Source of the DNA: a virus
Length of the DNA stretch: 24,381 nucleotides
Strand: one strand, 5' to 3'
IMG/VR virus record: IMGVR_UViG_3300021077_000040
Span: 1-24,381 of that record
Each line of letters starts with the position of its first letter. Within the stretch, counting starts at the first letter, position 1. The translations under genes and the position numbers were made by a program. The notes beneath the pieces were generated by a model. It was not told the DNA's origin and ran no database searches. It worked only from the letters and a program-made list of their open reading frames with translations. Below are positions 14,243 to 21,373 of the stretch, in pieces.

Positions 14243-14249
14243 AATAAGA

Positions 14250-15497
14250 TTAAGACATTATTCGAACAGCAAACTCAGGGTTAATAGCCACGCCGCATAT
14301 AACGTCAATACGGTCTAATTGCTCGTAGTTACGAATATCCGCACCTAATGAGTAAGTCATAGCTAATTTATATAAGTCTGAGTATCGAGTAACAGCCTCA
14401 ACCCCACCGCGCAATTCCTTGATAGGAGGTGCGGCAAATACTACGGCTTGAGTGTGGTATGCCAAAGACACATTATGTGATGCGTATAACAATATTTGAG
14501 CGCCGTTAGGAATGGCCGCAGAAATATTTTGACGCGCACCGTCAATGATAATGCCAGGGTTAATTGGAATGTTGGCAGTGCTGCCGTCTGTTGTTACGAC
14601 TTGCGCTGTAACTACAAACTGTGCAGGCGCCTCATACAATGAATCGTAAGTAAGCGGATTAACAAAATACACACCTGATGCAGGCGCTATTTGAATTACG
14701 TCCCCTACGTTAAACACTACAGTTCCGGGCGCTTGACCTAATCCTGTAACAGAAATCGTGTTACCGGAAACAATCGGGCCGTTAGTAACCGTACCTCCTA
14801 ACAACATCCCTGCAGGAGGTGTACCACCCGCCTGTCCCGCACCTGCAATTTGACGCTTCAAAAAGTTTGTTTTGAAGAAATCAAAACCTGACAAGTGACC
14901 TACGAACCCGTCAATCAACGCACCAGTGTTTACGGTGTTATTGAAAGTGGTGTACAAATCATTCGACAAGTTAGCAGCAATTCGTGGGCCAATACCGGAG
15001 TAACGCTTACCGTCCTCTGGAATCGCAAACTCGGTCATAAGCGCATCGGCACTTAATATAGTATTAAAATCAACCGGAACGCCTGGAGTTCCTACAGATT
15101 GATAAGTTTGTGTCTGGAATTGTTGGGCAATGAAATTCTCGACTAAGTTAGCTAATCGTTTAGCTCTTGGTGCGTTTGCCATTTCTAAATAAGGCTCATC
15201 GCGTGCTCTATCGAATGTCAGGTTGAACCCTGTGTATTCGATCATGGTGCGGAATTGCTTAGAAATAGTTAGCGGTCTGATAATCTGTACGCGCACCTCT
15301 GCAGTAGCCGATGCACCCTCGCCCGCTAGATATCTTTCCTCTAAACGGTAGTCTAAAGTTTGACCTGTTGCAAAGCGTAGGTTTTTGAAGTCACCTTCAA
15401 GGTTTCTGTTAGCGGTACGTGCGAAAGATAGGCTGTTCCAAAATCGGACGAAGACGTCATCAAGGACGTACTGCGTCTCGCGAAAGACGTTAGGCAT
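14250..15497 (-). CDS. Major coat (capsid) protein, P22 gp5 family
   Basis: A 415-residue protein, close to P22 gp5 (430). The N-terminus PNVFRETQYVLDDVFVRFWN and the following QTLDYRLEERYLAGEGASATA and RPLTISKQFRTMIEYTGFNLTFD read like the HK97-fold coat of P22-like phages. The central part (GNTISVTGLGQAPGTVVFNVGDVIQI; QFVVTAQVVTTDGSTANIPI) corresponds to the inserted beta domain of this family. The C-terminus (GVEAVTRYSDLYKLAMTYSL ... RIDVICGVAINPEFAVRI) is also characteristic. I take ATG 15497, six bases after AGGGAG; an upstream ATG adds six residues but has no better site. A dedicated promoter lies 140 bp upstream and a hairpin follows the gene, as expected for the most abundant virion protein. 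Confidence 0.9.
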   Translation of the reverse strand: MPNVFRETQYVLDDVFVRFWNSLSFARTANRNLEGDFKNLRFATGQTLDYRLEERYLAGEGASATAEVRVQIIRPLTISKQFRTMIEYTGFNLTFDRARDEPYLEMANAPRAKRLANLVENFIAQQFQTQTYQSVGTPGVPVDFNTILSADALMTEFAIPEDGKRYSGIGPRIAANLSNDLYTTFNNTVNTGALIDGFVGHLSGFDFFKTNFLKRQIAGAGQAGGTPPAGMLLGGTVTNGPIVSGNTISVTGLGQAPGTVVFNVGDVIQIAPASGVYFVNPLTYDSLYEAPAQFVVTAQVVTTDGSTANIPINPGIIIDGARQNISAAIPNGAQILLYASHNVSLAYHTQAVVFAAPPIKELRGGVEAVTRYSDLYKLAMTYSLGADIRNYEQLDRIDVICGVAINPEFAVRIMS

Positions 15498-15528
15498 TTT
15501 GTTCTCCCTGAACAAATTAATAATAAAT

Positions 15529-15543
15529 ACTCAATAATTGAGT
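15529..15543. promoter_or_regulatory. Palindrome in coat leader
   Basis: ACTCAATAATTGAGT has perfect 7-base arms around one A. It lies 32 bases before the coat start, in the leader of the message starting near 15632. It may be an RNA hairpin too short-looped to fold well, or a DNA-binding site; its role is unknown. Confidence 0.3.
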
Positions 15544-15638
15544 GCTCACTTTCATTTGTCCGACGGTCGACAATATCCAACTACGCGTCTTTTATGTGGT
15601 ACTACGTGGGTGATGGGATCCCTTACTCATCAATTTGA

Positions 15639-15668
15639 ATAGTAGACCCCATACCACACTTTTGTCAA
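15639..15668 (-). promoter_or_regulatory. Sigma-70-type promoter for the coat gene
   Basis: Reading on the minus strand, a consensus TTGACA (15668-15663) is followed after 18 bp by TACTAT (15644-15639). The start point would be near 15632, giving a leader of about 135 bases before the coat ATG. It lies in a 220-bp gap without genes, which would otherwise be unusual in this tightly packed cluster. A double-palindrome hairpin ends eight bp upstream of the -35 box. Confidence 0.65.
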
Positions 15669-15675
15669 ATTGTGC

Positions 15676-15706
15676 CCGAATTCGGTTTTCGATAAACCGA
15701 ATTCGG
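15676..15706. promoter_or_regulatory. 13-bp hairpin built of two CCGAATTCGG palindromes
   Basis: CCGAATTCGGTTT (15676-15688) and AAACCGAATTCGG (15694-15706) are perfect inverted repeats with a 5-base loop. Each arm contains the 10-bp palindrome CCGAATTCGG, so the site is also a direct repeat with a 21-bp period, two helical turns. It lies between the stop of the Acb2-like gene and the coat promoter. No T-run follows on either strand in the right form, so an operator or RNA-stabilising hairpin is more likely than a classic terminator. Confidence 0.6.
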
Positions 15707-15717
15707 TTTGGTTTCCC

Positions 15718-15966
15718 CTACTCGGTTATGCCTAACGCTTCTTTTTCAACTTTATATTTTTTATGACGAGATATTGCCGCACCAAAATGCATTAAGGCTA
15801 AATGCAACGCTCTAAATGCCAGCGTCTTATCTGGGCCATCAGGCGCTGCAGCATCCATACATTCAGCAATCAATTTCACATCTTTATAAGCTGTTTGATG
15901 AAGTTTGCGATCACTCTCATCAAAAACCACTCGATTAAAAATTTCATTCACTTGTTCTAAACTCAT
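15718..15966 (-). CDS. Acb2-like small protein (candidate cyclic-nucleotide sponge)
   Basis: An 82-residue all-helical protein. The C-terminal hairpin, residues 30-68, reads VKLIAECMDAAAPDGPDKTLAFRAL then LALMHFGAAISRH. From memory this matches the pattern of Acb2/Vs.4-type proteins: helix, P-D-[SG]-x-[DE]-[KR]-[ST]-L-A, then L-x-x-A-x-M-[WH]-x-x-A-x-I-[AS]-R. Acb2 proteins (about 90 residues, hexameric) bind cyclic di- and trinucleotides and block CBASS and related host signalling defences. Many tailed phages carry members near virion genes, some with unknown targets. I choose ATG 15966, in a TGATG overlap with the scaffold stop, after AGAGGA; a GTG lies one codon upstream. The N-terminal helix (1-28) diverges from the ones I remember. 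A structural role next to scaffold and coat is the alternative. Confidence 0.6.
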   Translation of the reverse strand: MSLEQVNEIFNRVVFDESDRKLHQTAYKDVKLIAECMDAAAPDGPDKTLAFRALHLALMHFGAAISRHKKYKVEKEALGITE

Positions 15967-16925
15967 CACCTATTTCCTCTTAAGCGTGTTTTAACCGTAG
16001 CCAAACGTTTAGCGTCCGCACGGGCCAATAAATCATCACCGTTAGCCTCTGTTTTCTTTTTAGGCGTTGCAGTATGTGCGTCCGCAGGGGTACGACCTAG
16101 GGGGCGTGGTGCTTTTGTAGTTGGCTTATTTTTGCGCATACGCTCCTCGAGCCTGCCCATTTCGGTCATTTTGGCGTAGGGGTCACGCAATTTAGAAATG
16201 CGCTCAAGCTCTTGGGGGTGGCGTTTCGCTGCGGCATATAAAAATGCTGCGGGGTTTTCCATGGCGCGCGTGGCTAGCGTCATCGGATCGTCAATCTTAA
16301 ACGGCAATGAGTTAATAACATCTCTAAAGTCACCAAACTTTTGCATGCCTGATGATAGTTTTTCCTCAAACTCCGCGTGTATTTCCTGCTCGCGCATTTG
16401 CTGGGCTTGCTGCTCGCGCTTGCTAGTCATATTACTAACGGTTTGCTCGATGAAACTTTCAAGCTGTTGCGGTAAGCTTTGCTCAGAGTCTGGATTAAAT
16501 TCAAATCCTGCTGTTTTATTTTGAAGCTGTTGCTGTGTAATTGCGGGCTTAATATCAGGGTTGTTACGCTCAAACCTCTCAAAGCGTTCACGAATAGCCT
16601 TACTTACAAGCTCTTTATGCTCGGCCTCGGTATACATACGCGGCTTAGATTTTTCATTACCATACTCGTCAAATTCTTTAGGCTCTTGTTTGCGTGGTTT
16701 TTCCTCTTGATCGTCATCACCGTAGGGATCGTCATCATTCTCGTCAGATTGATTGTCATCTGACAAGTCTTGTGACGAGTCATTATTATCGTCATACTCG
16801 GGCGCGTCCTGCTCTAGCTCTTGTATGGGTTCGGGTTCATCCTGATATTGGTTTTCAGGTGCGTCGGGCTGTAGCGAGTTACCGCCACCGCCCATTAATA
16901 GATCGTCAATACTGCTTATAGCCAT
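15966..16925 (-). CDS. Scaffolding protein, P22 gp8 position
   Basis: A 319-residue protein (P22 gp8: 303). The first 110 residues are disordered and very acidic (DDNNDSSQDLSDDNQSDEND, then DDDPYGDDDQEEK). The middle is helical and Gln/Glu-rich (PQQLESFIEQTVSNMTSKRE, EQEIHAEFEEKLSSGMQKFG), suited to oligomerise. The C-terminus is basic (KNKPTTKAPRPLGRTP... RADAKRLATVKTRLRGNR), as in the coat-binding helix-turn-helix end of P22 scaffold. It lies between portal and coat, exactly the P22 place. The ATG follows AGAGGG. The long acidic N-terminus may serve portal recruitment or release; that part is inference. Confidence 0.85.
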   Translation of the reverse strand: MAISSIDDLLMGGGGNSLQPDAPENQYQDEPEPIQELEQDAPEYDDNNDSSQDLSDDNQSDENDDDPYGDDDQEEKPRKQEPKEFDEYGNEKSKPRMYTEAEHKELVSKAIRERFERFERNNPDIKPAITQQQLQNKTAGFEFNPDSEQSLPQQLESFIEQTVSNMTSKREQQAQQMREQEIHAEFEEKLSSGMQKFGDFRDVINSLPFKIDDPMTLATRAMENPAAFLYAAAKRHPQELERISKLRDPYAKMTEMGRLEERMRKNKPTTKAPRPLGRTPADAHTATPKKKTEANGDDLLARADAKRLATVKTRLRGNR

Positions 16926-16946
16926 AGTTCCCTCTCTCTCGTTTTA

Positions 16947-19337
16947 TTAAACAACCTTGTGTGTCAAAATCTTAACCATGTTGTTGGCGTGAGATATCGC
17001 CGTGTCGCTCTCAGTCCTTTGTGTTTCTGACATGTACCGCATTTTTGCCTCCTCAACATTACCCGCTAGCTCCATTTGGGCAATCTCAAGTTTCATCTGT
17101 TCAATTTCAATTTCAGCCTGAGTTTCCCGCTCTTTAAGCGCTAGCTCTTGCTTTTTAATCATGATTTCTTGCTGCTTAAATTGTGCCTCTATTTGCATTT
17201 GCTGCTGTTGCATTTGCATTTGTTGCTGCGCCATTTGCTCCTCAGGCGATGGAGGCTGGTCTTTAGGCATCTCACCAGTTTTACCCGCCTCGATAATGGC
17301 CGGGGGTACACGCGTCTTAAGTCTATTTTTAATTTCAATAGTATTAGCAAGAGGCAAGTTATCAGCGTAGAGGTCGGCAATAAGATTAAATGCGGTTGGG
17401 TCGGCTTGTAATACTTCTCGCAATGACTCCAGTGCTTGTTCTTTTTGCCCCTCAAATGATGGCCCTGGCTTAAGCCTAACCTGATACGTTCCTTTACGGA
17501 TATCGTTCTCAATTTGCTCTCCATACTCATCATTTTGCTTGTTAATGGTGATATTTTTCATACCCTCATCAGGCATCATAAGCGTCATAACACGCTCGGT
17601 ATCATAAACACGCGGTATCATCTCGTTTACAATTTCCCCGCCGACCGCTATGGCACGATTGATAGCATTAAAGAACACATACGTTGTATATGACCCTTGA
17701 CGCGTTCGCGCATCGATTGCCTTACCGCTTGCCTCATCCCCATTGTTACCCATGCGAGCAGGATATAAGCCCGTACACGTGTATAAATCCTCAATAGCCA
17801 GCTGGTACTGTTGAAACAAGGACATTGAAAGCTCAGGCGGTCTGATTTGCTCGGGCTTATTTCCGTTTGGTGATTCGTCATAAGTAAGCATCCCCTGTAT
17901 TGCGGTTGGATCGCGCCAGTTACGTTGAGTATCCATACTGGCCACGTTTTTCTTTGAACCAATCCACTGATCGTAACGACTTACCTTCAAAATATAAGCA
18001 GACTGGGTGCGTAAATAGTTAATGTAACGCTGCGTATCACGGCAATCACCAAAGAATGAGCGACACACTTGCTTACCCGTCTTATCGTAATAACTATTGT
18101 TATCGACAAACACTAACGGCAATTGCTCAGATGGGAATTCTGATTTATCAAGAATGTAATTACCCGCTATCCGATAATGTACAATTTTATGTTTCTTACT
18201 AGGACGCTTGTCCTCTATACGCACCATGTCATCGCCATCCCAAAGCGTCATGGTTTCAAACGTATCCTCCTCAACCTCAACCGCCAAGTTTTGCGCTTTG
18301 TTATAACGGTCAACGTCCATCCCGTTTTCTTGCGGTAAAATATCGTGCTCACCAGTGATACCAAAACCATCCGGCGAAGGAGGTTGTTTATCGTCAACAA
18401 TCCTTGATTGCATTAGTGGTTGTTCTGGCATTTCTTGCCCAGGCATTCCCGCGGGATTCCCGCCGGGAAATTGGGGCTGCCCACCCATCAATTGTTGCTC
18501 GAACTCCATTTGTTGATTACGCGCATTAACATCTCGAGAGTGCTCAATAAGATCGTCCATTTCTTCTTGGTTTAAAACAGAACCATTTGATAGCTTATAG
18601 AGCATATCCTTTTCGTATTTACGCACGAAATGATCAATGATGGTGATTGACTCGTCATCAGACCAGGTGAACGGATCGTCTGCCTCGTCAGGTTGTACGG
18701 CTAGGGCTATTTCTTCTTGCGTTTGGGTAATGCTGGTGGTTTTAAGAATGTTTTGTTCGACGTCTTTCCCATAGGTATCTTTGAATTTAGCGCGTGTCAT
18801 ACGGGTAATGTAGCCGCATACTGTACCGTCTGTTTTATTGGGGGTTTCAGCGCCTATATCCCAATAACAACGGGTGGCGTCTTTGTTGTAACGATAAACA
18901 ATATCAAGATCGAACGATTTGCTATGGGTATATTCTGTATCTAACCAAAAGGCCCCGTGGCCGCCTATTGCGGCTTGTTTGGCGGCAATTTGTACGGCAG
19001 TATTCGCCCCGCTTGAAAACATAATATCTTTTGTAATGATTTCGCGTAAGTGGGCGACCTTTTGATCGCACTCCGTCATGGGGACTACTTGCAATTGGGG
19101 GGTATTTTGGAGCTGCTCGCCTAGCAGGCTATTGGACATGGTGCCAAGTTTATTGGCGGTAAGAGGCACCTTTCGGTACGTCTTAATCATGTCGTCCTCT
19201 TCCTCATCAGTCCATTGCTCTCCTAGAACAAACGTATGCATTAAATGGTAGAGGTCTATATTGTATTTGAAGTATTCGCGCCATTTTTCGCACGCAATAC
19301 GGGCTTCACGAGCTATTTTCTCATTCTTTATGGCCAT
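16947..19337 (-). CDS. Portal protein, P22 type
   Basis: A 796-residue protein (P22 gp1: 725). It begins with helices (ACEKWREYFKYNIDLYHLMH, then LGEQWTDEEEDDM) and the segment RKVPLTANKLGTMSNSLLGEQ, typical of P22-type portals. A flexible Gln/Pro/Gly-rich insert lies near residues 275-335. The core continues with SFFGDCRDTQRYINYLRTQSA and CTGLYPARMGNNGDEASGKA, the conserved part of these portals. Residues about 699-759 form a Gln/Met/Glu-rich coiled coil, corresponding to the long C-terminal helical barrel of the P22 portal, which helps to sense full packaging. The protein forms the dodecameric DNA gate at one capsid vertex and docks terminase. The ATG has AAGGGA upstream; terL lies 43 bp upstream. 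Confidence 0.9.
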   Translation of the reverse strand: MAIKNEKIAREARIACEKWREYFKYNIDLYHLMHTFVLGEQWTDEEEDDMIKTYRKVPLTANKLGTMSNSLLGEQLQNTPQLQVVPMTECDQKVAHLREIITKDIMFSSGANTAVQIAAKQAAIGGHGAFWLDTEYTHSKSFDLDIVYRYNKDATRCYWDIGAETPNKTDGTVCGYITRMTRAKFKDTYGKDVEQNILKTTSITQTQEEIALAVQPDEADDPFTWSDDESITIIDHFVRKYEKDMLYKLSNGSVLNQEEMDDLIEHSRDVNARNQQMEFEQQLMGGQPQFPGGNPAGMPGQEMPEQPLMQSRIVDDKQPPSPDGFGITGEHDILPQENGMDVDRYNKAQNLAVEVEEDTFETMTLWDGDDMVRIEDKRPSKKHKIVHYRIAGNYILDKSEFPSEQLPLVFVDNNSYYDKTGKQVCRSFFGDCRDTQRYINYLRTQSAYILKVSRYDQWIGSKKNVASMDTQRNWRDPTAIQGMLTYDESPNGNKPEQIRPPELSMSLFQQYQLAIEDLYTCTGLYPARMGNNGDEASGKAIDARTRQGSYTTYVFFNAINRAIAVGGEIVNEMIPRVYDTERVMTLMMPDEGMKNITINKQNDEYGEQIENDIRKGTYQVRLKPGPSFEGQKEQALESLREVLQADPTAFNLIADLYADNLPLANTIEIKNRLKTRVPPAIIEAGKTGEMPKDQPPSPEEQMAQQQMQMQQQQMQIEAQFKQQEIMIKKQELALKERETQAEIEIEQMKLEIAQMELAGNVEEAKMRYMSETQRTESDTAISHANNMVKILTHKVV

Positions 19338-19380
19338 GGCAATCCCTTGTTATTTAGTATAAGCAATCCGTACTTAAAAC

Positions 19381-20904
19381 TTAAATCAGCATACCTGCTG
19401 TACGCTCAGGGAGGACATTGACTTGATACCCTCCCTCGTTTACATACTCTCCACCAAAAAATGTTAATATAAATGCCTCTGCTGTATCGGGAGATAATAA
19501 CCCTCGTTTCTTGGCATCAATCTTGCTTTCAATTTGTAACTTGTCGCTTGAGTCGTACTTATAACCTAGGCCACAAAGGTCTGTTTGTAGCTCGTCACTA
19601 TCGGGGATCTCGACAGGCATATCCTGTATAAGCCACGCACGCCCCCTATCCCAAAGCTCGGCACGCGTATTTTTATAAATCTCAGGGTCTTCTGGCCTAC
19701 AGGCTACGTTCACCCCAATTACTATATCAGTGTAGCCTAACTCGTGAAGCCTATCGACTACCCCGGCTCCTATGCCAATACAGTCAATACAAACACGCTT
19801 AGGCTCTTCTCTATCAATAATACGTTTAATGATGCCTGCTAATTGCATCAAGTCAATATTGTAATGCGTTTCCAAACCGTAAGCGCGACGCCCTCGGCGT
19901 CTGATAATGGCAATGCGGTCATCACCCATGCGAGCAGGATCGACACCTATCACAAGGTTTGCCTTAGAGTCAACAGTGGTTTTCCTTGCCCGCTGTACGT
20001 GTTCTACCTGAATAAATGTATCAGTAATAGAGGAAAGAAACGCCTCGTCATCAGTAAAGGGGTATTCTTGGCGAAACTTTCTACACTTTTGCTCATAGTC
20101 GCCTTTAATGTCTTCCATCTTAATACGGCGCCAATTAAGGTGACCGGGCTTTAAACCGTTAGGCCCAAACTCCTCAAGCCATTTAATCTCGTCATCTTTT
20201 GGCACAAAACTTGCATCGTCAATACAATACTCGTCTTGCCAATACCACGGCACGAAAATAGCCTGATAGCGTGACTTGCCGTTCTTTGCCGCCTGCCAGT
20301 CCGCATAAAAGTCATTGCTTTGACCGTTTGCGGTTGACTCTTTGATGATTTCCGTGTCCTCAATTTCAGCCACGGTATTCATTAACCCCATACCAATCTT
20401 TGCGGCGTCTTTATAGAACGCATACTCGGAAAGGTGCAAATATTGGTTGGTCATCCCACGACCTACCTCAACAGAACCCGCCGTACCAACCCGGTAACCT
20501 GACGCAAGCTTCTCATACATAAGTGTGTTGTCGTTCTTTTTATCGGGCTGGGGGAACAATATCGGATCGACGTTTTCGCTATAGCGCTTAGTCATTTCAA
20601 ACAGAGCGCGTGTTGAGTCGGCGTGATGGGTTAGAATGAACGCTTTCTTGCCGCGCTTGGTCACAATCTTATGAAAGAAACGGGCTTGCACATAGGTAGA
20701 AACACCCTGTTGACGGCCCTTTAATACCAACGCACGGATTTTACCTGTAGCGGCAAGCTGTGCCTCTAGGCGCTCGTGAATGTATTGCTGGGCGCGATTA
20801 AGCTCAAACTTACGCTCGGCACCTGATTTGTCATGGATGATAAGAAAGTTTTTAGCAAACGACGGTAATGACTTTAAAATACGAATTAACTTTTCTTCAT
20901 TCAT
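19381..20904 (-). CDS. terL: Terminase large subunit (packaging ATPase and nuclease)
   Basis: A 507-residue protein (P22 gp2: 499). The ATPase P-loop is GRQQGVST at 63-70, with Val in place of the usual Lys position of this motif, as in several P22-type terminases where the preceding Arg takes part. Walker B ends in the acidic pair at HLSE (157-160). Motif III is KESTANG (188-194). The nuclease part has Asp322 in GVDPARMGDD, Asp374 in CIDCIGIGAGVVDRL and Asp473 in SPDTAEAF, the three metal-binding acids of the RNase H-like fold. It pumps DNA into the prohead and cuts the concatemer. It lies between terS and the portal gene, as in P22. The ribosome site AAGGA is somewhat far (11 bases). Confidence 0.95.
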   Translation of the reverse strand: MNEEKLIRILKSLPSFAKNFLIIHDKSGAERKFELNRAQQYIHERLEAQLAATGKIRALVLKGRQQGVSTYVQARFFHKIVTKRGKKAFILTHHADSTRALFEMTKRYSENVDPILFPQPDKKNDNTLMYEKLASGYRVGTAGSVEVGRGMTNQYLHLSEYAFYKDAAKIGMGLMNTVAEIEDTEIIKESTANGQSNDFYADWQAAKNGKSRYQAIFVPWYWQDEYCIDDASFVPKDDEIKWLEEFGPNGLKPGHLNWRRIKMEDIKGDYEQKCRKFRQEYPFTDDEAFLSSITDTFIQVEHVQRARKTTVDSKANLVIGVDPARMGDDRIAIIRRRGRRAYGLETHYNIDLMQLAGIIKRIIDREEPKRVCIDCIGIGAGVVDRLHELGYTDIVIGVNVACRPEDPEIYKNTRAELWDRGRAWLIQDMPVEIPDSDELQTDLCGLGYKYDSSDKLQIESKIDAKKRGLLSPDTAEAFILTFFGGEYVNEGGYQVNVLPERTAGMLI

Positions 20905-20932
20905 CCAACTTAAATCCTTTTAAGCTTAGGGG

Positions 20933-21025
20933 TGACGGCAAACGCCTTCAGGTGTCCTTCTTGTATGTAGGCTCTCTTAGAACTTTTTCATTCCTTCCCG
21001 TGCAGACTCTCACTGCTTGCCGTCA
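20933..21025 (-). ncRNA. Possible structured RNA element between terS and terL
   Basis: TGACGGCAA (20933-20941) and TTGCCGTCA (21017-21025) are a perfect 9-bp inverted repeat enclosing 75 bases. Inside, GCAG...CTGC (21001-21015) can form a small second stem. The element starts at the stop codon of terS and fills most of the 121-bp gap before terL, in an operon where other gaps are short. It could be a folded leader that sets terL expression, a small RNA, or a packaging signal. No frame with a ribosome site was found inside. Confidence 0.35.
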
Positions 21026-21373
21026 TTAATCTATTAACTTATCGATAATAGCCTCGACAATCTTGTCGCTTACGCTAGGCGTATCATCTTTTTCACGCCA
21101 TCTAGCGCGAGTTTTTAACCAAAATATTTGCGCCTTAATGTCGTCGCCGTCTATGGCTTTACGAAACAATTTAGCCGCCACCTTAGCGTTCGCACGTACC
21201 ACGCTGTTATCCAGCTCATCGCGGTAATGACGCTCTAAGGTGTCAATTGATATACCTATGTAGCCTGCGATCTCTTCTTGCGTATTGCCAAAGCTTACAA
21301 GAGCCGCAACCTCAGCCCTTGTTTTTTCGGTAGGCTCGTGAGGTTTGGTCTTCCCTGATTTCGGTGTGGCCAT
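21026..21373 (-). CDS. terS: Terminase small subunit
   Basis: A 115-residue protein. Residues 16-50 form a helix-turn-helix (TEKTRAEVAALVSFGNTQEE IAGYIGISIDTLERHYRDEL) with the pattern seen in many small terminases. Residues 55-95 (VRANAKVAAKLFRKAIDGDD, then AQIFWLKTRARWREK) form the oligomerisation helix; the WLKTRARWRE motif is very typical of this family. The protein would form a ring that recognises the packaging site and regulates TerL. It overlaps the methyltransferase gene upstream by 62 bp in another frame; GAGAGG six bases before the ATG supports the start. TerL follows after 121 bp. Confidence 0.85.
   Translation of the reverse strand: MATPKSGKTKPHEPTEKTRAEVAALVSFGNTQEEIAGYIGISIDTLERHYRDELDNSVVRANAKVAAKLFRKAIDGDDIKAQIFWLKTRARWREKDDTPSVSDKIVEAIIDKLID

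Noticed and set aside
14197-14244. Sixteen extra N-terminal codons of the gene after coat
   Set aside because: The extension starts with TTG/GTG without a ribosome site and runs through a perfect hairpin; the ATG at 14196 has a proper ribosome site.
15498-15515. Six-codon longer coat start
   Set aside because: The ATG at 15497 has AGGGAG at the right spacing; the extension contains this ribosome site.
15353-15580. 75-codon minus-strand frame across the coat start
   Set aside because: It is out of frame with coat, covers the leader and has no good ribosome site; coat start and promoter explain the region.
16479-16921. Plus-strand frames antisense to the scaffold's acidic region
   Set aside because: They arise from the repetitive Asp/Glu codons of the scaffold; peptides are low-complexity and lack ribosome sites.
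17148-17533. Cys/Leu-rich frames on both strands over the portal's Gln-rich coiled coil
   Set aside because: They are shadows of CAG/CAA and ATG codon repeats in the portal gene.
19338-19380. TATACT box (minus strand) before the portal gene as a promoter
   Set aside because: The matching -35 position reads TTTAAG, too weak to report; the gap is only 43 bp within a packaging operon.
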